From positions 1,451,478 through 1,515,477 of the forward strand of contig MU008158.1 in assembly GCA_010909165.1 (NCBI GenBank): a stretch of 64,000 nucleotides of DNA. Direction: 5' to 3'. The stretch's first letter is position 1, and every line of letters begins with the position of its first letter. A program made the translations under genes and the position numbers. Below are positions 1-10,989 of this stretch, one piece after another. This stretch comes from Anthoceros angustus. Lineage: Eukaryota; Streptophyta; Anthocerotopsida; Anthocerotales; Anthocerotaceae. The notes beneath the pieces are model-generated. The model searched no databases and was not told the DNA's origin. It saw nothing but the letters and a program-made list of their open reading frames with translations.

Positions 1-1590
1 AGGGTCGGTGGATTTGCAGGCGAAGCCGAGCTCCAGCGTCCTGCGCAAGTTCGTCATCGACTCCTTGTTCGCTTTCTTGAGGAGGAATTCCCGGGACAGT
101 AGCTTTGCGCTCCACATTCCTCACAACAGGCTTTTACGAGTGGGTGTGACCAACCAGATTTGATCACTTTCATCCCGTGCGTCACCTTTTCCACAGCAAG
201 TGTGGAAATTTGCGCGCCAACTCTCAAACCTTCACATGTGGGAGTGATTGGGAACGGGTTGAGTGAAAAAAGTGCAAATTCTGACAATTTCAAGAAGTGT
301 GAATTGCTGGGTGCTGGAACAAACTCTGCAATTTTGGTAAGGCAGGTGAAAGTCACGTGTCTCACACAGGGTTGCATCTAATCTACGATGCAGGAGTAAA
401 TGGACAGGTGATGAGACCTACAGTTCCTGCTTCCGAACTACAGTCGCAATTCGCTTGCAAATGGTCATTGTCTCCCTGGTGTTCACTAAGTCTCGCAGTT
501 GTTTCGTTCCAGACCCGGTCGTTATCTTACCACCAACTTGCACACACAAAGTCCATACCACTAAGTCTCGCAGTTGTTTTGTTCCAGACCCGGTCGTTAT
601 CTTACCACCAACTTGTACACACTTCATAAGTCCATAACTTCATGTAGTGGAGAAAGTCTGGCCCACCGCCCATCTCCACCACACTGACACCCTCTTCTCG
701 CGGCTATGTTGATGAGTTAAGGATCACTGTATGTATCCCCATTCCCGGGTTGGGCTGGCTGCAACCTTGAATGAGACTCCCAAGTGGTATGTGTGTCTGT
801 CGGCATCGTACATCGCTCAAGCTGTCTCAAGAGCTGAAAAGCCAAGTTCTCTGAGCCTCCTGAGAAAAAAGCATAATCATGTGCTACTTGCATACTGCAC
901 ACTGTGCACAGTAGGTAGAATGCAACTTCCCTCACTTGCATCCTCCAGGGCCCACACAGGCTTATCGATTCCTTTTTAATAAGTAGGGTATGGGCCAGGT
1001 AAATCTACCTTCGTACTCCGATTTCTAGATTGACGGGGCACTCTCTGCCCAGCCAGCCGATTTTGCAAACATCAAGAAGGACAGGCTTGGTTTTTGCGTT
1101 TTTCTCCTTGCAGAACGACTTTCAAAACATTCAGAATCATTAGGAAAGACATCTGTTCGTATTCCCCACCTGACCTCAGTCATTTACAGACATCTAGCAT
1201 CCGGAGTCAAGCCAGTCATGCTGCAATGTTCTCAGACCACATGTACAGCCGATATCTCTTCAACCGTGCTTGCCTATTCCAACAAAGCAGAAGCGCTGGA
1301 GAGCAAGCGAGCGAACTCCAAGAGGCTCTTCGAACACAAACATATGTGCAAGATGTGACCCACCATGGACAAAACTCTGCACTCGTAGGTGATGAAAGCG
1401 ATTCGGTATATAATAACACGATTTCAAGGGCAACGTCACAAGCTGACAAGGCTATCCCCTGTGTCACACACGTTCAGAACTAAAAATTGCCTGCCTGCAT
1501 CCATCCAAGAGCTTCTGCTCGGCCACCCACCCAAATATGGTCAGCTAGCCCCGCGGTGTAGACACTTGAGAAGAAGGCCTACAGGGAACA
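1..1590. other. Intergenic DNA without a recognised gene
   Basis: Short open frames occur on both strands but none shows a familiar domain, a signal peptide followed by a coherent protein, or a codon pattern that stands out. The only structure seen is a 75-bp tandem duplication near 484-633, listed separately. Confidence 0.5.
484..633. repeat. Two-copy 75-bp tandem duplication
   Basis: The stretch beginning cactaagtctcgcag at 484 starts again at 559 and stays almost identical through the next 60 bases. The second copy carries a small insertion (cttcata) near its end. The period is a multiple of three, so one plus-strand frame reads the same short peptide twice, but no protein family is recognisable. 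Confidence 0.85.
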
Positions 1591-1838
1591 TGTGCAAGGC
1601 TGCATGCATCACCGTAGGGATCTATGCAAGGCTGCCTCACTGCAGGGATCTATGCAAGGCTGCATCACTGCGGGAATCTATGCAAGGCTGCATCACTGAA
1701 GGAATCTATGCAAGGCTGCATCACTAAAGGAATCTATGCAAGGCTGCATCACGGCAGGAATTTTTGCAAGGCTGCGTCACTGCAGGAATCTTTGCAAGGC
1801 TGTATCACTGCAGGAATCTTTGCAAGGCTGCATCACTT
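1591..1838. repeat. 28-bp minisatellite, nine copies
   Basis: The core tgcaaggctg recurs at 1625, 1653, 1681, 1709, 1737, 1765, 1793 and 1821, exactly every 28 bases. A diverged first copy sits at 1593. The repeat is open in more than one frame because 28 is not a multiple of three, so the repetitive peptides predicted across it are probably a by-product of the array. Confidence 0.95.
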
Positions 1839-2031
1839 ATCCGAAATCGACCAGCTTCCAAATGTCATGGCGGCATCGTTCGACTGTCGGTCAAGGGACC
1901 CGCATGACAAAAAATGGCTCAAAGGGAACTCTCCTTTCCCTAGACAGGAGGTGGTCCCTCCGCTGTTCAAGATAGTCCACTACTTGCCCTCCACTTTTTC
2001 CCAACTTCCGAGAGACGGAGACTCACCCTAG

Positions 2032-5000
2032 TTGCCCAGTTCCACGTGTTTGGGCCTGGCCCGCACACAGATCGGGTTTGTGCTCTGCGAATAGGAATAG
2101 GTCTGTACAGTGTACACCTCATCAGCCTGTTCCCTGAACAATGTGGCCCACGAAGCTGGGTACATAGAAAGGTTGAAGTCATAAGGACTCTGAAAGACAC
2201 TTTATAATAGGTCTCAATCTCCCAAGAGATAGATGCTTCGCGCGTGTGACGTCCTCGGTGGCATGTCATATCCATGGCTTCGTATAGCAGGACATGCCTT
2301 ACTGTGCCTCACTCGCGTCTCTCTTACAACCCTGCGAGTTTGCCCTAAAACCTGAGGCTAAACCCAAGTTTCAAACTGCTTCAAACTAGCAAGGAGATGC
2401 TAGGGAAGCGGGGGAAGGCTAAGGGAGTGGGGTTTCACCGTCGGGCTGAGGGGACGAGATGAGCGGGGAACGGGAAGAAGAGGAGGAGAGGAGGAGTGGC
2501 AGCAGGGAGCGGGTTCGGAGTCTCAACTCCGTCCCAACTCTAAACTGCCTCTCAACTTGGAAGGTAGCAGTTCAGGGGCAGCAGATTGGAGCCCCTTCTG
2601 CCCCAGTGGGGTGGACAGCATTTCTTGACCTCCAAGGTCTGAGGATGCACATGATGAATTCAAAGAGGACGGCATCTTCGCCATCCATTGGGAGCTCAAC
2701 AAATGAACAGTGAGATCAGGCATCGATTTGTTTCTGAGCTCACGTTTCACGCCAGGAACGTGGCCTCAAGTCCATTTTGCAAAAGCTTTGGGTGCGCTAC
2801 ATCTATTGCCCGCAAGATTCTTCACGCTCAATTTTGGACATAGAAATGATGTGTCTGAGTTCCTTATTTCGAAAGTACAATTTGCTCTTCGTCGGAATTC
2901 GTTTCGAAAGAGCACTTCCCTCCTTGTCGGAATTCATTTCGAAAGTGCACTTTGGTCTTTCCCCACTGCCTGTTCAGCTCGCGCTCAGATTGCTGTGAAA
3001 ATCTAGACGATGAGTTTACCAACCACATGAACACAAAGGGCTATTCCCTGCAAACACTTTCAAACTGCCAGGCCATCAAAAACCGCCTTTCAACCATGAA
3101 ACATTGAAACGTGACGTGATTTGCTTTGAATGTTAGTGAACAAATATCTATCCCCTGCAACTTTCCGGCATATCATCCTTGCGGCTTCAGCACGCAATCC
3201 TTGTATGCCCGGGGCTTTGCAGCCGTGGAGTCATAGCCGGAAAAATCAAAGATGGTGCCCAACCTCTCAAGAACTCTGATGTGAGGAACCGAAGAATGCT
3301 TGTGTGAGTGACGCAGTGACACCGGGCGTTCTTGGTGCCACTAAGAACACTTAAGCCTCTTAGCAAAGGCTTGTGTGTGCGTGTGCGTTCTGGTAGGAGG
3401 GCGAGGGCTACGGAGAATACTCTGAAGCTTATGCTCGATTTGCAACCTGCAGGCTACAAGTGCAAGCCTGCGGAGAACAAGTGGAAAGCAGGAAGGAAAG
3501 AAAGACAGAAAAGATGGACCGTTGAACATCGCGGCCCTACCGCCCGCTCGCCGTCTGCCCACTCCCCGATCCCGTTGCTCCCCTAGCGCAACGACCTTGT
3601 TCCCCGCTGGTTTAAAAATACTTGTCCGCGTACGGTTGTTATTAGAGACCCGCGCGCCCCGCACAGTATTCCCTACCATATTCACGTGTACGTGCATGGC
3701 GAAATATGGAAGTTTTGACAATGTATGTCACTCTATACAGGTAGAGTGCGCATGGCGAGGCTATGGGGAGGCCATGGACATAGAAGAAGAACCATAGACG
3801 CAGGCATCAATGGTACTAGGAAATCCATTTTGAAGGAACACTCCTCAAGTCCATGAATCACAATGCTCATCATCGATAGGCCCGGAATCCAGAGCGTGGT
3901 TTGCAGCCAGCGTCATAACTGTTAGGACAAAGGTGTCCGATGTCGGTGCCTTTACAACAGGCGGCCCTGTAGAGCATTTTTACAACTGCTACCCATCCCA
4001 GCAGTGATCCGACTGAAGGGTGCCGGACCGTGGAATTCCAATGGACCCACGTGTAGATGTCATTCCTCAAGGGAAGACCGGGCCATTCAGGCATCTTTCG
4101 TCATCTGTGCAGAACGTGTGACAAAATGCAGCTGTCCAGTGTCCTCCATGTGTGGCCCTCGGGCCCACAATGAGGGATCCAGTGTGGCTTGTGGAGAGTT
4201 CTGACGAAGCTGCATTGGCATCCCAACTGATTCGAGAAGTTGGAATGCTGTTCCTGGTGGGCTGGACAGTCTCTAATATCTACTAACTTGTCTTGCATAC
4301 AGGAGCTTCAAAGTTTCCGCCACGGTCAGCCGCGTCTCATTCACTATCCCCCTGTCGGCACTGGGCGTCGAATGGCCGTCGATGCACGCAACCTGGAAGA
4401 TGTGGAGCCGGCCCTGGTCAGCAGGCTGCTGCAAACCTCACGACCGGCCTGCCGGATGTCGGTGAGGATCCCTACCTGCGCATCGATATCGGTGGTGCGG
4501 AAGAATTCTGGTTGCAACGTCGCTTGTCGTCCGAGGGGAATCGAATGACAGTATCTGCATTGGAGGGGTGAAGAAGACGTCCGACCGCAGGTCGTTGGGC
4601 GCCGAAAACGTGGGAGGGCGTGGAAGGCTCTCCGCTCCTCCTTCTGTTCACCGCATCAGTTGGCGCAATTTACAATCGGGAACAAAGCGCACGGGTGCGG
4701 GACTTCTGCTCCTGTACAAAAGCACAGGACTGGCCAGTGGTCATCGCATCTTCCCGGTTGCCCTCTGGAAGTGTAATATGATCACAAGCGACCCGCTGCT
4801 GTAAGCCTTGCCTGCTGAAGCTGCGCAACTTCCGACCTTGGGCCAAGTCACCGCATCCTGTTCACCAACTCCATCGCTGGGCGCCCAAAGAAAGCTGGTG
4901 TGACGGTGTTCACGATTGTTCTCCACGACTGTGCCAGCAAAGCTGGAGCCTGGCTGTTGCTCCACGCCGTGCAAGCTAGCAAGCAAAATCACAAATACAG

Positions 5001-5325
5001 GTCAAATTCAAATTAGCTTGATCGATTATTTATAAAGTACTCAAGCTGTTGCCAATTTCTCGGTCTGTAGGGAGTCTACCCAGGTCTGTTGGCTGTAAGC
5101 TTGTCGTCAATGGCGTCCAATACACTGGTACAGATGATGAGGAATAAAATTATAACAAGTACTCATTTACTACTAGCTAAACATCTGAACCTGAGAGCTT
5201 CTGCTGCTGCCGTGTCTCCAGCCACAGATTCTGGTGGTAGCCCAGGTGAATGCTGATTTGTTGTCCCAATGGTGTTGAGCAGGCTCCATTTAAATTTGTA
5301 TGCAATTGCTTGACAACGTGTGAGG
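2032..5325. other. Intergenic DNA without a recognised gene
   Basis: No conserved domain could be recognised in any frame. A motif around 4849-4881 (caccgcatcctgttcaccaa) is repeated at about 5698-5720, next to the insertion site of the first copia element, so this flank is locally duplicated. A PPR scrap begins just downstream. Confidence 0.45.
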
Positions 5326-5329
5326 CTGC

Positions 5330-5510
5330 TCTGATGAGAAGACCCTCCTCAAGGACTGCTTTTTTGACAGGCTCGGTGATCAGGATGTGGTGACATGGAG
5401 TGCCCTGATAGCAGGGTATTCCCTGCAGGGCTTGGGACAGAAGCCCTTCGGCTAAAGTTGGTACATGTTTGCCAACATGCCGACTACAAAACATCACATT
5501 CATGCCCTTG
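5330..5510 (+). pseudogene. PPR protein gene fragment
   Basis: A plus-strand frame around 5361-5450 reads FDRLGDQDVVTWSALIAGYS followed by QGLGQK. This is the usual junction between consecutive motifs of plant PLS-class pentatricopeptide proteins (D.VTWSALIAGY). Those proteins bind organellar RNA. Only about one to two 35-residue motifs remain, and the frame is interrupted on both sides, so this is a relic. It lies about 250 bp from the target site of the copia element at 5725. Confidence 0.65.
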
Positions 5511-5724
5511 TTCTCTGAATTCAGAAGTATGACAATTCAGGTGCCCACACAGACACATGCCCCAGGGAGAGGCACACAAATGTTTAGAAAATTGAGTGCA
5601 GCCACCCCTATTCTCGTCGAATAGCAGTGGAGAGGAAGGCATCCTGCTTCATGACCTGCTGACAATACCGAGCCCGCCTATCATAGCCTTCCATGTCACC
5701 ACATTCTGTTCACCAACTCCATCA

Positions 5725-5909
5725 TATAAAGCAAGACTGACTTGACTCACAGCAATTGCTAGAAAGAATTAGATCAGTATCAAGGTGTCAAAAAAGGTAC
5801 ATCTTATATGGTTCACGGCCTTCAGTGCATCTTAGTGTCTGTTCAGTGACGACCCCTAGTATCTCGTGCTAGCTACTCTATGCTATATTTAATATGTAGA
5901 TCTCCTACA
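5725..5909 (-). repeat. 3' LTR of the first copia element
   Basis: This 185-bp repeat starts TGTAGGAGATC and ends TTTATA when read on the minus strand. It matches the right-hand copy base for base except for an A-run of six instead of four near 5800. Confidence 0.95.
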
Positions 5910-5918
5910 CTCCCACTC
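5910..5918 (-). other. Polypurine tract
   Basis: The minus strand reads GAGTGGGAG directly before the 3' LTR, the expected place for the primer of plus-strand DNA synthesis. Confidence 0.8.
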
Positions 5919-5923
5919 ATAGA

Positions 5924-6748
5924 TTAGCTAGTGTCTTCATCTTGATTGATAGAGGATCTTAGATTCTTCACAAGGCCAAGTCCTGCAACACACTGATTAT
6001 GCTTGTCTCTCGGTAAGCTCTTCGTCAGTACATCAGCCACCATCTTTCCCGTTCCACAGTATTTCAAACAAATCTCACCACTTTGGATTTGCTCACGAAT
6101 ATAATGAAACTGAATGTCAATATGCTTGCTTTTAGCATGAAACTTCGGGTTCTCTGATAAGGCAATTGCACTCTGATTATCAGAGTAAATCAGAGTAGGT
6201 TTGTCTTGTGGAAATCCAAGTGACTGAAGTAATCTTCTCTGGAACACAGCATTCGTAGCAGCCTTTGAAAGTGCCATGTACTCTGACTCGGTACTTGACA
6301 GTGCCACAGATCTTTGCCTTTGGCTTGACCAACATACTGCAGCACCTGCCAAAATGAAACAAGATCCCGAGGTAGAGCGTCGTGTGTCTAAATCACCGGC
6401 CCAATCAGCATCTGAGTAGCCAAATAGCGGCTCAAAGGTTTGAGCTTTCTGATATTTCAAACAAAGTGTTGTAGTGCCACTCAAATACCGCATAATCCGT
6501 TTACATCCAACCCAATGCGGTGAGCCTGGATTAGAGGAATATTGCGCAACACTGTTGGTAGAGCAGGTGATGTCAGCACGTGTTCCAGTAGATGCATAAT
6601 TCAGGCTCCCAACTGCAGCTTTGTAAGGAATTGCGGCCATCTGAGTTTTGTCCTCCTCTGTGATAGGACAATCTTCCTTGCTCAGCCGAATTCCAGCCTC
6701 CAAAGGTGTAGAAACTGCATGTGAATCTGCCATATTGAATCTCCTCAA
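5924..6748 (-). pseudogene. Copia RNase H and 3' end of pol
   Basis: A 274-aa open frame holds the complete RNase H part of pol. In order it shows STPLEAGIRLSKED, then YSDADWAGDLDTRRSTSGSC with its acidic residues, ALSSTESEYMAL, YSDNQSAIALSENPKFHAKS and VADVLTKSLPRDKH. All are landmarks of plant copia RNase H, which removes the RNA template during cDNA synthesis. It ends about 15 bases before the purine tract. The domain itself is open, but it is out of frame with the upstream polymerase. Confidence 0.92.
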
Positions 6749-6779
6749 TATTTCTTTGACATATTTCTCTTGGGACAGA

Positions 6780-7441
6780 CAAATCCATCCTTGAGCACGA
6801 TTGCGGATGACCTCAATGCCTAAGCAATAGTGTAGATCCCCAAGTCCTTCATTTCAAACTCTGTCTTCAAGATTTTCTTGACCACTACTAATTTTGTAAT
6901 CGAGTTGCTTGCCAAAATGGCGTCATCAACATATAAAGCCAAAATGACAAATCCATCACTTCCCTTTAAGATGTATACATTAGAGTCCGCATCGGACCTG
7001 ATGAAACCAATTTTGAGCAGATATGCATCAAAGCGTTGGTACCATAAGCGCGGTGACTTTTAAGACCGTAGATGGCCTTCGCAACTTGCACACATTTCCA
7101 AATTGATTAGGAGGCACCTTTATACCCTCTGGTACTTCCATGTAGATTTCTTCTTCAAGAATACCATGGAGGAATGCGGTCTTAACGTCCAGTTGATGTA
7201 GTTCCAAATCAAATTGAGCAGCTAAAGCAATAATAATGCGAATGGATACCAACTTCACAACAGGGGCAAACGTTTCATCGTAATCAACACCTGGTTGTTG
7301 AGAATACCCCTTTGCAACCACTCTTCCTTTGAAGCGTTCGATGCTCCCATCCGCTTTGTACTTCACTTTAAAGACCCACTTGCATCCAACCAAGCTGCGG
7401 TTAGCGGGCAAAGGAGTTAATGTCCATGTCTTATTTTCCAA
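6780..7441 (-). pseudogene. Copia reverse transcriptase, frameshifted
   Basis: From 7441 the frame reads NKTWTLTPLP, then VGCKWVFKVKYKADGSIERF, YDETFAPVVK and LDVKTAFLHG, all conserved in copia reverse transcriptase (RVT_2). The frame is lost near 7070, within the block that normally reads LYGLKQSPR.W. The catalytic YVDD is still present at 6922-6933 in another frame. The enzyme would copy element RNA into cDNA in virus-like particles. Two or more 1-2 bp indels disable this copy. Confidence 0.9.
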
Positions 7442-7699
7442 AAGGGATCAAGCTCGTCATCCATGGCTTGCCATTCACTGCAAATTCTCCAGACAAGGCC
7501 TCCTCCACACTTTGTGGCTCAATAATAGGTACTTGTGTCGTGAGCCTTGCGCTTCGACTTGGGTGTCTTCCTCCCTTCCAATGTCTCAACCAATCTTTCG
7601 GGCGGACGTCTACTTCTCTGACCACGTCAAGGAGAGGTGAGTCGGACTCCACCACAGCTGGACGTCTGCGCAAGCCTTCTGGGGAGCTAAGATCCAAGG

Positions 7700-8690
7700 A
7701 TGTTACACTTGCTCCCCCTGCTCCCCCAGTTGCACCTGCTCTCCCATCTTCGTCATCTCCCCCAGCAGGTGAACTCCCACTGCCCAGAGGAACGCTCCCA
7801 CTGCTTGAAGAGGGGCTCCCACTACTTGCGAAGGCGGTGGCTGAGGAGGAGGGACAAGAGGAGGAACTACAACGGGGACGACTGGAGGAGAAGGCCTGGG
7901 ATATGCCGGATTGGGAGGAGAAAACCGCCGCCAAAGAGATGCTTCATCAGGAGCGGATTCTTGAGGAGCATCGTCCTCTGAGGCGAGAGGCTCTACCCTC
8001 GGCGCGCGACGCTCATGAAAGACCACATCACGGGAGACCACCACCGTGCGCCGAGACTTGATCATAACCCGATAAGCCTTGCTCTCCTCACTATAGCCCA
8101 GAAAAATGGCTGCTTCAGACTTGCTGTCAAGTTTACGCCGTTTTTCATCTGGGACATGGACAAAAGCATTACACCCAAACACTGCAAATGAGAAATGTCG
8201 CTTATGTCCTGTCCACACTTCATAGGGGTACGGCCTTGGACAGATCGCGTGGGCAAACGATTCTTCACATAACATGCTGTTACAAGGGCTTCACCCCAAA
8301 AGGTTTTGGGAAGACCTGAATCAGCAAGCATACTCCTCACGGATTCATCAGAGAACGATTCTCTCGCTCAGCCACGGGGTTCTGTTGAGGAGTGTAGGGA
8401 GCCGTATACTGGCGACGAATGCCATGGGTGACACAAAATTCATTGAATTCATCACTCAAGTACTCGCCACCATTGTCGCTTCTTAGCGTTTTGATTTTGT
8501 GACCAGATAATTCTCGGCCATTGCCCGGTAGCGCTTAAACTTGTCAAAGGCCTCGGACTTCACCAAGAAGGTACACCACCGTGTACTTGGAGAAGTCATC
8601 CTTAAACGTAATGAAGTAACGCCTTCCGTATGAGTCGGAGTTTGCATGGGACCACAAATGTCAGAGTGCACCAGTTCCAGCAACGAGGTC
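7700..8690 (-). pseudogene. Copia integrase and C-terminal linker, frameshifted
   Basis: The pieces align in order with the copia integrase, which inserts the cDNA into the host chromosome. The first catalytic Asp lies in LVHSDICGP (around 8670), the second in LRSDNGGEY (around 8470) and the Glu in [11 protein letters not shown] (around 8370). The usual NGVAER has become NPVAER here. The piece at 8275-7703 carries the downstream block WTGHKRHFSFAVFGCNAFVH and FLGYSEESKAYRV, then a Pro/Ser-rich spacer leading to reverse transcriptase. At least two frame changes separate the pieces. Confidence 0.87.
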
Positions 8691-8739
8691 GCCCGCGTAC
8701 CTCCTTGTTTGGGAAACTTCCCACGATGTTGCTTGCCTT

Positions 8740-9579
8740 CTAAGCAAGCTGAGCATGACGATGGAGAGCTGTGTCCACTGAATCAAGGCCAATGACCAGC
8801 TTTTCCCTTACCATTTGTTGAAGTCTTGCATCACTGAGGTGTCCAAGACGCCGATGCCAAAGTTCAGTTTTCTCGCCCACTGTTGCAGCAGCAGCAACAT
8901 GGGATTTGGTAAGGTTCTGAGTACTGCCCAGCTTGTAGAGGTCATGGACCATGGAACAGGTTGCTACCACCTGACCATGTTTATTAAGAAGGACTCCACT
9001 CCCTCCTTTAATCCGCAGCTCTCCACCAGCTGCAGCAAATTGTTTCACAGAGAACAGGTTCTTCTTTAAACCTGGTACATGTAACACATCTGGGACTTGT
9101 CTTGTACTTCCATCTAGGAGAGTAATTGCCACAGTGCCTTTTCCACAAATTGCTTGTGTGGTATTATCACCTAGATAAACCACCTGACCCACTGGCCAGC
9201 TTACATATTGTGAGAAACCTCCATGACTATGAGCCATGTGTTGTGTCGCACCCGTATCTACATACCAAGTCGTCTCCAGACTGTGATATGTGACTAGGGC
9301 AGCCACGTACAAGCTCGCATTACTCCCCGCAACATTTGCATGAGCATCAGCTCCAGCAGCCTCAGCAGCTATGCGTTTCCGACAATCCTTGATCATATGT
9401 CCGGGCTTCTTGCAATAAAAACATTTCACCTTCTTCTTAGAATTTTGGGTTCTCACCGACCCAAGTGAGGGCTTCAACGAGCCTCCTTGGCCACCTTTCT
9501 TAGGATATGGTCCAGAACGTTTACTTGTCAGTAATGCCGACGATGATGCTTCTGAGGCCGAACCAAGGTTCTTTAACAT
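8740..9579 (-). pseudogene. Copia Gag zinc knuckle, protease and pre-integrase region
   Basis: This 279-aa frame is the longest uninterrupted coding part of the element. It opens with a basic linker, then the CCHC knuckle CFYCKKPGHMIKDC that binds RNA. Next comes the aspartic protease active site WYVDTGATQHMA, where the catalytic DTG is intact. Further on lies the GAG-pre-integrase block LWHRRLGHLSDARL, which carries the His pair of the integrase zinc-binding motif. It then loses frame before the integrase core. It could still encode an active protease if expressed, but neighbouring domains are out of frame. Confidence 0.9.
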
Positions 9580-9599
9580 TTTCTCCTCTGAATTAAATA

Positions 9600-10178
9600 G
9601 CGATGAGAGCTGTCGTAGTCTCGACCTCTTAAGGAGATTAGAAAACCCCTATAACTAGGAGGCATACTCCTCATTAAGGCTAATACAAGATCCTCATCAT
9701 CTACCGTAGTTCCGAGCCGACATCTGTTCCAACAAGTCCTTAAAATTGTGAATGTGTTTAATCATGCTATCACCCTCCTTCATTTTAAGTGTAGCCAAAC
9801 TATCCCTTAGATACATTTTGGTGATGGAATCCTTTGCCTCAAAGAATCTAATCAACTCATCCCAAACTGCCTTTGAGGACTTGCAGGTTTGAACGTAGGG
9901 AACCACATTATTTTCAAGACAATTATTCAGATGAAATTGCAGAATTTTCTCTTCCTCCCAATGAGAAATACTTCCAACCCCACTTATAGGAAGTGGTGCA
10001 TGAGTTCTCGCAACCGTGCCGTTGGAGCAACTGGTATTAACTCTGTACCATCTACAACACTCCACAATTTTTCGGCTTTCAACAATAGTTGCATTCGATG
10101 TTTCCAAACATGGAAATAAGTTCCATCAAACTTGGGAATATGCCTAATATCTACTGGCCTCAAGGCTGCCATGGCCAC
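9600..10178 (-). pseudogene. Copia gag (capsid), frameshifted
   Basis: The frame from 10178 begins MAMAALRPVDIRHIPKFDGT and continues FHVWKHRMQLLLKAEKLWSV, the typical start of plant copia Gag (UBN2/DUF4219-like: a capsid domain that packages element RNA). The frame shifts near 9990-10100 and resumes with the conserved KAVWDELIRFFEAKD and LRDSLATLKMKEGDSM block. A second break lies near 9600-9700, before the zinc-knuckle part. The order is intact but no single frame spans it, so this copy could not make a full Gag without repair by frameshifting. Confidence 0.88.
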
Positions 10179-10192
10179 TATTACTAATCTAT

Positions 10193-10811
10193 TTAGTACA
10201 AATGACCCTCTCTACAACAATATGTGCATGAAGGGAAATTAGCAGAATAATTTTGGGTAAGGCAATCTTTAATTGTGGTGGTTTCAAATTTTCTCATTAG
10301 CATTTCTAACTTCATTTCTATCTTTGATAGGCAATTTTTGGTTTGTAGGAAGCTATCTTGTACAACTTTGCCACTTTGCAATAACTTGCAACAAAGATAG
10401 ACTAAATTAGATGAGATGTCTTCTAAGTTAGAATACTGCATTTGAAGTTGTGACACTGTTGGATTTTGTGTCCTCCAGTGCCTTCTACCACTCTTCCTCC
10501 CATTAGCCATTTCTTTAAATTGAATCAAGAAGATTCAATACTATCTTCATAAAATAAAGAAATGGCTAATTCTGCTTTTGGCTCACAATATGAGCCAATA
10601 AGCGGAGTTGTAGAGATCTAGGCATTTGTGTAAAGCCGAAAGGAATCCCGATTGAAAGGTTTGTTTTCATCGGAACTCTCTCATCGGCTTTAGTTTTATA
10701 CCCAGGCATTTTCCCTAACAAAAGGTTGTGAAATGCATCTGCACACACAAGGATGTGATCTCTAAGCTTCTTAGGATCACATTCCCATGGCTCTGATACC
10801 ATATAAAGCAA
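10193..10811 (-). other. Copia leader with two small open frames upstream of gag
   Basis: About 610 bp separate the primer-binding site from the gag start at 10178. Two frames are open here. One (10811-10566) has an ATG that overlaps the primer-binding site and reads MVSEPWECDPKKLRDHILVC at its start. The other (10528-10193, about 111 aa) is rich in Leu, Lys and Gln and looks able to form a coiled coil. It ends in a Cys-containing tail (CTYCCREGHLY) that is not a true CCHC knuckle. I know no family for either. They may be an extra element-encoded protein or an untranslated leader that happens to be open. Confidence 0.45.
10790..10801 (-). other. Primer-binding site (initiator-Met tRNA)
   Basis: The minus strand reads TGGTATCAGAGC immediately inside the 5' LTR. 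This is the standard plant copia primer-binding sequence, complementary to the 3' end of initiator tRNA-Met. Confidence 0.93.
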
Positions 10812-10984
10812 GACTGACTTGACTCACAGCAATTGCTAGAAAGAATTAGATCAGTATCAAGGTGTCAAAAGGTACATCTTATATGGTTCACGGCCTTCAG
10901 TGCATCTTAGTGTCTGTTCAGTGACGACCCCTAGTATCTCGTGCTAGCTACTCTATGCTATATTTAATATGTAGATCTCCTACA
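10802..10984 (-). repeat. 5' LTR of the first copia element
   Basis: This 183-bp repeat is followed on the minus strand directly by the tRNA primer-binding site, which identifies it as the 5' LTR and the likely promoter. It differs from the other LTR only by a 2-bp length change in an A-run. Confidence 0.95.
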
Positions 10985-10989
10985 CATCA

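Larger units (their letters stand above)
5725..10984 (-). mobile_element. Ty1/copia LTR retrotransposon, full-length but frameshifted
   Basis: The element reads on the minus strand, so its 5' LTR is the right-hand copy. Two terminal repeats (5725-5909 and 10802-10984) enclose a primer-binding site for initiator-Met tRNA (10790-10801) and a purine tract (about 5910-5918). Flanking CATCA at 5720-5724 and 10985-10989 is a perfect 5-bp target-site duplication. Internal order is leader, gag with CCHC knuckle, protease, integrase, reverse transcriptase, RNase H. Integrase before reverse transcriptase defines Ty1/copia. Gag-pol is broken by several small indels, so this copy looks non-autonomous although its LTRs are almost identical. 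Confidence 0.96.

Noticed and set aside
7420-8061. 213-aa plus-strand frame, the longest on that strand in this part
   Set aside because: It lies opposite the copia integrase/polymerase linker, and its Glu/Leu/Arg-rich reading is the shadow of a Ser/Pro-rich spacer on the minus strand.
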